Below are positions 58,686-64,000 of a stretch of 64,000 bases of DNA, in pieces. The DNA comes from Sympetrum striolatum (taxonomy: Eukaryota; Arthropoda; Insecta; Odonata; Libellulidae). The DNA is taken from assembly GCA_947579665.1 (NCBI GenBank), contig CANPUZ010000052.1:310001-374000 (forward strand), written 5' to 3'. Each line of letters begins with the position of its first letter. Positions within the stretch are counted from its first letter, which is position 1. The translations under genes were made by a program, and so were the position numbers. The notes under the pieces were generated by a model. That model did not search any database. It was not told where the DNA came from and worked only from the letters and a program-made list of their open reading frames with translations.

Positions 58686-59792
58686 CACTGAGCGAATACG
58701 GATGGTCCGCCTGATCTAGCGATGAAATGTGTTCACACTTAACAATTAAAGCATTCTGAACACGATGGAAGTGGTCTTAGCGGCCATAGTATCAACCGTG
58801 GGCTTCAACGGTGAGGCAAAGGGGGGTGCGCGCGTAATGTTAAGTCTATGGAAAAGAGGTTTTGGAAGCGGGTGAGCACGGCGCGCTGCAGAGCGAGCGT
58901 CAGTTGAAATCTTTTAATTCATGATTCTTGGTCTGGTTTCACTGGCAAAAATTAAGATCTAATGCGAGCGGCTATAATAAATGAAGAAGCTGTCATCGAT
59001 TTCGAATGCATTCCTGCTCATACAACGCAAGACATTCAACCGTGCGATCAATTACTGTTTTACTATTGGAAAGAAAGAAAGAAAATGTCTGATGAAGTTC
59101 GAATCAACGATGAGATCAAGTTCTCTCTGCAAACACGCAATAACGTGCTACGGCTGCAATCTTTCACCTTCTTCATCTTACGATCACCGCGGTTCAAAGA
59201 CATGGTCATGTATTGTTGGAAAAAAGCTTCCTTTAACTGCGACATTGCTGATTTCATAAGTCCTCATGATTTTTGCTTCCTTAACGTTGTACTTTCTGAA
59301 TGCAGCTATTCTGATGAGACAGATGGTGACTGCAGTGAGCCGGCTGTTATTCGCTGTTCATGGTGCAAAGATTATCTGTGCTTTGAACATGCTATTTTGC
59401 CTAAAACTGCTTTTCACCATCCTTGCGACAAGTTTGTTAACAAATTATGGCGTTTAGTTCATATTTCTAATGATGTAACGCGTTAACGATCTTGATTTTT
59501 ATCTAAATAAACTGATTTAAACTTAACTACTTTTGTTTTGCATTCTTTATTTGGAAAAATCCATTCTCCCATTAACATTATCCATTCTCCCATTAACATT
59601 ACGCGCGCGCCCCCCTTTGCCTGTCTCCCCCTTCGCCATAGAGTTAACATTGTGACCTTTGCCTCGCCGTAGAAGCCAACCGCTGATACTACGGCCGCTA
59701 AGACCACTTCCATCGTGTTCAGAATGCTTTAATTGTTAAGTGTGAACACATTTCATCGCTAGATCAGGCGGACCATCCATATTTGCTCAGTG
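58686..59792 (+). mobile_element. Nested DNA transposon with CACTG ends, long TIRs and TGA target duplication
   Basis: Begins CACTGAGC and ends GCTCAGTG, with TGA on both sides (58683-58685 and 59793-59795). The terminal repeats are long: about 155 bp at the left and about 200 bp at the right. They match closely except for some 45 bp lost from the left copy between two GGCAAAGG motifs. CACTG ends and a 3-bp duplication recall EnSpm/CACTA elements, but the protein inside looks like a pogo-type DDE transposase, so the superfamily is undecided. A 20-bp unit containing CTCCCATTAACATTA is duplicated inside the right TIR (59562-59603). Confidence 0.82.
58962..59486 (+). CDS. DDE-type transposase, C-terminal half with Cys/His tail
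   Basis: An unbroken 174-codon frame inside the CACTG element. It starts just before PAHTTQDIQPCDQLLFYYWK (about residues 18-37), equivalent to the NTTxxLQPLDQ motif holding the third catalytic acidic residue of Tc1/pogo-like DDE transposases. LRLQSFTFFILRSPRFKDMV and WKKASFNCDI ... SPHDFCF follow. The C-terminal Cys/His cluster CSWCKDYLCFEH ... HHPC (about residues 129-156) looks like a zinc-binding tail. A fragment of the same family lies at 9379. The first two catalytic residues and the DNA-binding domain are missing, so it cannot be an active transposase alone. TAA at 59484 and an AATAAA-like signal at 59507 follow. It is odd that this part has stayed open while its host pogo element is broken, which suggests a younger insertion. 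Confidence 0.7.
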   Translation: MRAAIINEEAVIDFECIPAHTTQDIQPCDQLLFYYWKERKKMSDEVRINDEIKFSLQTRNNVLRLQSFTFFILRSPRFKDMVMYCWKKASFNCDIADFISPHDFCFLNVVLSECSYSDETDGDCSEPAVIRCSWCKDYLCFEHAILPKTAFHHPCDKFVNKLWRLVHISNDVTR

Positions 59793-60039
59793 TGAGTGCC
59801 CTCAACAGCCGAACTGATTGTGATCTGGGCTATCACTGGGTTTTCCGCAAGCTATGGAAAATGGAGACGTAGAATTCGTGGAACTAGGGCTAATCCGTCG
59901 GAGCAATAGGGGAGTGAAGGGAAGGCTTGCCCCCTGGGTTGTGTCCATTCATTGTCTCACTGAAGCAAAATCGGAAACTAGGAAATTATGTGCACTTTTC
60001 CATATACTTTAGTTGAAAAATATTCTTTGTTTTCACAGA

Positions 60040-60500
60040 TCATGGATAAAAAACTGAGTAATTTTAATCTCAAGAAAAAGATTAGTGTCAGTGAGGAAAA
60101 AAAGACTATTAAGAAGTGACGTCTCATTAAAAATGTGGGAAGACACAAATTTATAACATCATGAAGGAAAAGGACAAAATTATGGAGAAATATTTATTAA
60201 GTGTCAAAAATGACTTAACCAGGATGAAAGAAAGAGATACAAAAAACAGCGAATTAAATTGCACTGTGTTTGAGTAGTTTTCTGCATCCAGAGCAAAGAA
60301 CTTTCCCATTTCTGGCCCAATTCTTCAAGAAAAAGCCTAGGAGACTGCAGGAATACTTAAGCTTGATAACTTTTCTGCATCAAATGGCTGGTTGCAAAGT
60401 TTTAGGAAAAGACACTGCATTACATATAATATCTCCAGTGGGGAAGCAGATGACGTAGATAAAGTTAATGTGGAGAATTGGCACAGGAGGTTAATAATCT
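60040..60500 (+). pseudogene. pogo transposase N-terminal remnant (CENP-B-type HTH)
   Basis: MDKKLSNFNLKKKISVSEEK starts at 60042. After a frameshift the trace reads YNIMKEKDKIMEKYLLSVKN and TVFEXFSASRAKNFPISGPI, then LQEKA and NGWLQSFRKRHCITY. It ends with VNVENWHRRL. This is the two-HTH DNA-binding region of pogo/Tigger transposases (the PISGPxLQEKA and GWLxxFKxRH motifs are typical). There are several stops, and the catalytic domain is absent from this element. Confidence 0.75.
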
Positions 60501-60924
60501 CTAATAGAGGTCATTAATCTCCGAAAAAAAAGGAATTAAAATTGGACAATTTCTTTAAATAACCTTTAGTTGTGATTTGTATTGATAATGATTGTATCAC
60601 AGAATCGAAAAGAGAATTATTTTACTTTTAAAGCCTCAAATCTATTTCATAGGCTCTGGATTTATAAAGGAAAATAATTTAATTACATAAAATTCTTCTT
60701 CCCACACATTATTTTTCGCTTAAGCATTAAATGCCGTTTTTGTTACCTTTCCTTCCCCTGAGGCCTATACACAAATAACCAATGACTACTGAAAATTAAT
60801 TAGGTAATAAGTAATCTGCGTATACGTGCGTGAATATTGGATTAACCTGTCTAAGAAGGAAACCCTGCATAAGCCAGAAATATAGTGTGGTCCCCTGAGA
60901 GTCCACCTTAGACAGCTTTTACTG

Positions 60925-61383
60925 TACCTTTTCCCCTGGGCCTCTGTGGCATTACATTTTTCAATGCATTACCCACCACGGCAAAGAATATCAAATCAGA
61001 AATCCTAAGACTTCGAATAACAATCCTAAGATTTTTTGTCAATGTTTTTTATTGATATTGTTTATTATTACTTGTTTATTGTGTATTAGTATTGATACAT
61101 GTTTGATGATTAAGACACTTCTTAATTCTGTACTCTTTTTATCTTATCTTGACGAATCCCATAGATGTATTTCATGTCTTTGGACAATAAATGTATCATT
61201 ATTTTCACCTGTGGTTGCAAAAAACCTGCGGACAGAAAAAATCAGCTCTACCTACCATTAATACCAGATAAGGAATATTCCAAGGTTTCAGAGATAGTAA
61301 CTGATACTTTATTCAGAGCACTTCCCTCCATAGAAAAATTTCAGTAATATTATATACCTCACAAGCGATTTGTACTTATTTTT
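60925..61383. other. No gene recognised
   Basis: AT-rich DNA between two elements; two overlapping frames of 60-69 codons without motif. Confidence 0.4.
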
Positions 61384-62379
61384 ACTTTCTCCATATACAG
61401 AGTATAGAGAAAGTATTGTTTACATGAAAAATCGACTTCGAGATTTCAACGGAAATACATGTTTTGGTGTCCCTAGAACACGTTTTGACCATTTTCAGAA
61501 TGATGTCTGTGTGTATGTGTGTGTGTGCTTGTGGGTGCTCTAAAGTAAAAAATATTAGTCGTATCAATACCAAACTTCATATATAGTACTGTGGTGTGTG
61601 CTGTCACAGTTAATTAGTTTTTAGAGTAAATAAGTTAACCGGAAGTCGAGCTTCATTCATCAAAGCTCATTTCCAGTTTTCAAAGTATCTCCTTAAATAT
61701 GATATATAGGTATATTGTATACCTTATAAAAGTTTTAGATAATGTTATTTACTATAACTTTTGTATTTAACATATTTTTGTATCACTAATTATTTAGGAG
61801 TTATTCGTGAAATACTGATAAACCGGAAGTAGCTGATTATGTACGTTGTGGGCACTCTAACATGAAAACTATTAGTCGGATCAACACCAAATTTCATATA
61901 TAGTATTTTGGTTTGTGTTGTTAGAGTTGATTAGTTTTTGTGGTAAATCGGTTAACCGGAAGTCGAGCTTCATTCATCAAAGCTCATTTCCGGTTTCGAA
62001 ATATCTCCATAAATATTATATTTAGGTATAAACTATTTATTATAAAAGTTTTAGAAAATATAATTTACTATAACTTTTGTATGAAACATATTTTTGTATC
62101 ACTGATTGTTTAGGAGTTATTTGTGAAATACTGATAAACCGGATGTTGCTGATTATGTACGTTGTGGGCGCTCTGGGCAAAAGGCAATTTCATCGTTTTT
62201 CATCGAATATGCCCCGAAAAACATTATTTATAGTGTTTGTGACGTAAAAGATAATATGATTAAATTACACACTCCTCTTCCAAGTTTAGGTGGAATATAG
62301 AGTTCGAAATTACTGTCGTATATAAATATTTACATCTTATATATGGAGAAAGTCATGTGCTGGCCACATCAGATTTTTT
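61384..62379 (+). repeat. Family C repeat, copy 4 (most complete)
   Basis: Starts ACTTTCTCCATATA at 61384. The complementary TATATGGAGAAAGT ends at 62353, a 14-bp terminal inverted repeat, followed by the conserved CATGTGCTGGCCACATCAGA tail. Inside, modules of about 315 bp begin near 61543, 61857 and 62170. An internal fold (CTTTCTC ... GAGAAAG, 61385-61412) lies at the start. No coding capacity. Confidence 0.78.
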
Positions 62380-62486
62380 ACATTTTTGTAATCAGAACTA
62401 TAATTAGGAATTCTAAATTAGTTAATTTATAGGTATATCAGTATTTGTTGATTCAGGATTCAAGTATTCTCTCATATTCCTCAAAT

Positions 62487-62690
62487 ATAATAATAATTGT
62501 AATAAAAGGACTTTATTAGGGCGAAATTGAGACTAAGAAGTCTCTTCTTACATCCAACCCTTCGTTGTTTGAGAAATGAATGGAAATAGCTTGCAAAAGA
62601 AGAAAACGTGCAGATTATAAAACCTACTTTGAGTTGTGGTAGAAATTGTTAAGTAATAGATTTTATGAATAAGGTGAAAGAAGTTTACAT
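62487..62690 (-). repeat. LINE 3' UTR-like repeat, copy 1
   Basis: Starts with ATAATAATAAT, then GACTTTATTAGGGCGAAATT and a CTTCTTACATCCAACCC block, all shared with 63643-63840. The TAA-type tract at the left edge suggests a LINE tail on the minus strand. Confidence 0.5.
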
Positions 62691-62709
62691 GATACATATG
62701 TTTAGGGTA

Positions 62710-62850
62710 ATTGCAAGATGGAAGTGAAGGAGAAAAAGTCTGCTGTAGCCGTGGTAGCTCAGTGGTTAGAGCAACCGACCGGCAATTGGGAGACCCGGGT
62801 TCGATCTCCGGCTACAGCAGACTTTTTCTCCTTCACTTCCTTCTTGCAAT
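62710..62850. repeat. 141-bp palindrome enclosing a tRNA-like sequence
   Basis: Arms 62710-62750 and 62810-62850 are inverted repeats matching at 40 of 41 positions, with a 59-bp spacer. The tRNA-like part straddles the arms and the spacer (separate entry), so the tRNA acceptor stem is itself part of the palindrome. Confidence 0.9.
62748..62819 (+). tRNA. tRNA-like sequence, anticodon position GGC (Ala-like), function uncertain
   Basis: Near-complete cloverleaf: the acceptor stem GCCGTGG/CTACAGC has one mismatch and one wobble. The D arm is GCTC...GAGC, the anticodon arm ACCGA/TTGGG has loop CCGGCAA, and the T arm CCGGG/TCCGG has loop TTCGATC. Position 33 is C, not the near-universal T, and the flanks are a perfect palindrome, both unusual for a working tRNA gene. 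There is a T-run (ACTTTTTCTCC) 3' of it. More likely a SINE or tRNA-carrying fold-back element than a housekeeping tRNA. Confidence 0.45.
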
Positions 62851-62854
62851 AGAT

Positions 62855-63642
62855 TTTATGATTGGATGACAAATGCTAAAAATGGCCGCATAAGCATTCC
62901 GAGTAAAATTAGTTCTGATTCCGCACTCGGCGAAGCATGATAAAATATTGGGCACCAACTATACTTGAATTTACATTGCGGATAGTCGAGTTGGTTGACT
63001 CGTAGACCACGGTTGACAAGGGAAACACCCGCGGTTGAGAAGACTCGGTATCAAAAAATTAACGGTGGATACTCAAGAGCTACAGTTGGCGAAACCACGG
63101 TTGACGAGGGATGTCTGTAATGCTCAAACATCCACTTCTTTAACTCTACTTTAGCTGTTGAAAGTTAGTCTATAGTTTGCAGATGGCAAGGAAGTTGAAG
63201 GTTGGTACAACTTCCAGATTCCATTTCCCACAATTATTGTTGTACGTTGAGACATCGTACCTATTGCTAGTTCTTGTTGAGAAAAGAATTTCCTTTTTTC
63301 TTTTTCAGAGAAGTAGCGTGAATCAAAAATTGTATATTTGTACAAGATGTAATAAGAATATGAATATATTTATATCACTTTCCTATATAATACATTCTTA
63401 ACCTTCCATCAGTCCCACCTATTTTCATTGCACGAACAGTCATGCGTTGTATTCCATACAACTGATCCTTTTTCGGCCAAAATCGTAAAATAAATTGAAC
63501 TTATAATAATTTCCGAGTACTAACTTTAGGTAATAATATAATTAAAGAGGAATAATTTAAGAAGTAAACAAATTTTAGGATAAAATAACTTTATTCACCT
63601 TTATTTATTTACATGCGTTCAGAGAGTACCTATGGGCAGGGG
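62855..63642. other. No gene recognised
   Basis: The direct phrase ACCACGGTTGAC-AGGGA repeats (63007 and 63096), a short diverged direct repeat. No frame supported. Confidence 0.35.
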
Positions 63643-63840
63643 AATAATAATAATGAAAAAATGACTTTATTAGGCCAAGATTGAGCCAAGGAAGGTTCTT
63701 ACACCTAACCCATTGTCTTATGAGAACTTTCAAAAGAAGAAAACTACTACGAGGATTAATAAACCTAAGCTAAGATCTTAAGAAGAACGTCCACTGCAGG
63801 AAAACAGAAGGGGAGAGTGAAAAACCTGCGAAGCCTACAG
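63643..63840 (-). repeat. LINE 3' UTR-like repeat, copy 2
   Basis: Shares the ATAATAATAAT start, GACTTTATTAGG, the TTCTTACACCTAACCC block and a CAAAAGAAGAAAAC block with 62487-62690, diverged by roughly a fifth by eye. Confidence 0.5.
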
Positions 63841-64000
63841 ATAGATAGCTAAATTTGATGATGAAAGTAGGTTGAAAGAGTTATAAAAGACAATAGATAA
63901 AAATTATACAAAAAAGAAAGTGGAAAATACATTCACTGCAAGCAATCGAATCAAGTAAAACCGTCACAAATTACACTAATTCTAAATTGCAGGAATTGTA

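Larger units (their letters stand above)
58325..60924 (+). mobile_element. pogo/Tigger-like element, decayed, carrying a nested insertion
   Basis: The left end TA|CAGTAAAAACTGT (58325) and right end ACAGCTTTTACTG|TA (60924) are inverted repeats of about 13 bp with TA on each side, as in pogo elements. Without the nested 1.1-kb element it would be about 1.5 kb. Its own coding remnant is at 60040-60500. Confidence 0.7.

Overview
This window reads as AT-rich, repeat-dense nuclear DNA from an arthropod, most likely an insect. The signs are short introns with canonical GT/AG sites, P-type, pogo/Tigger and hAT transposons, non-LTR retrotransposons with TAA-type or hexamer tails, an endonuclease-bearing Penelope-like element, tRNA-derived SINEs, and no operons or bacterial features. 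The species cannot be named from the sequence. No intact single-copy host protein gene was found. Almost everything recognisable is a mobile element or its remains, often nested.

Layout. 1-2.1 kb: a P-element/THAP9-type transposase on the minus strand, running off the left edge, with a clean spliced intron but frameshifts upstream. 3.4-3.5 kb: a tRNA-like pseudogene. 4.2-5.1 kb: first copy of a modular repeat called family A here. 5.7-7.2 kb: the 3' ends of two LINEs on the minus strand. 9.0-10.6 kb: two SINEs and a DDE transposase scrap. 10.9-15.7 kb: four family A copies in inverted and direct order joined by TA- and GA-rich simple repeats, then a family C repeat to 16.1 kb. 16.4-25.5 kb: the quietest stretch, with exon-like sites, a 749-bp hAT element with perfect 8-bp target duplications, and a SINE. 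25.6-29.1 kb: a 3.5-kb G-rich minisatellite. 29.1-30.2 kb: another family A copy interrupted by a solo LTR.

Further right. 31.2-32.8 kb is an inverted copy of 14.8-16.4 kb. 35.35-36.13 kb is a near-perfect 373-bp-arm palindrome that reads as LTR, tRNA-primer-binding-like site, then inverted LTR, flanked by AAAG duplications. 37-40.6 kb holds LINE scraps and a fold-back. 41.5-43.2 kb is a Tigger transposase pseudogene. 43.3-50.2 kb holds LINE fragments, a second solo LTR, family B repeats and another family A copy. 50.3-51.5 kb is a Harbinger-like MITE inside an older pogo-like MITE. 52.5 kb is a P-transposase C-terminal scrap. 53.95-55.94 kb is a Penelope-like element. 56.1-57.0 and 61.4-62.4 kb are family C copies. 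58.3-60.9 kb is a pogo element split by a separate element with CACTG ends and its own transposase fragment. 62.71-62.85 kb is a tRNA-like sequence enclosed in a 41-bp-arm palindrome.

The most unusual items are the inverted-LTR palindrome, the family A elements built from about 165-bp modules each carrying a Pol III B-box-like core, the palindromic tRNA-like element, the pogo/CACTG nest, and the G-quadruplex-prone minisatellite with an exact 1,000-bp higher-order offset.
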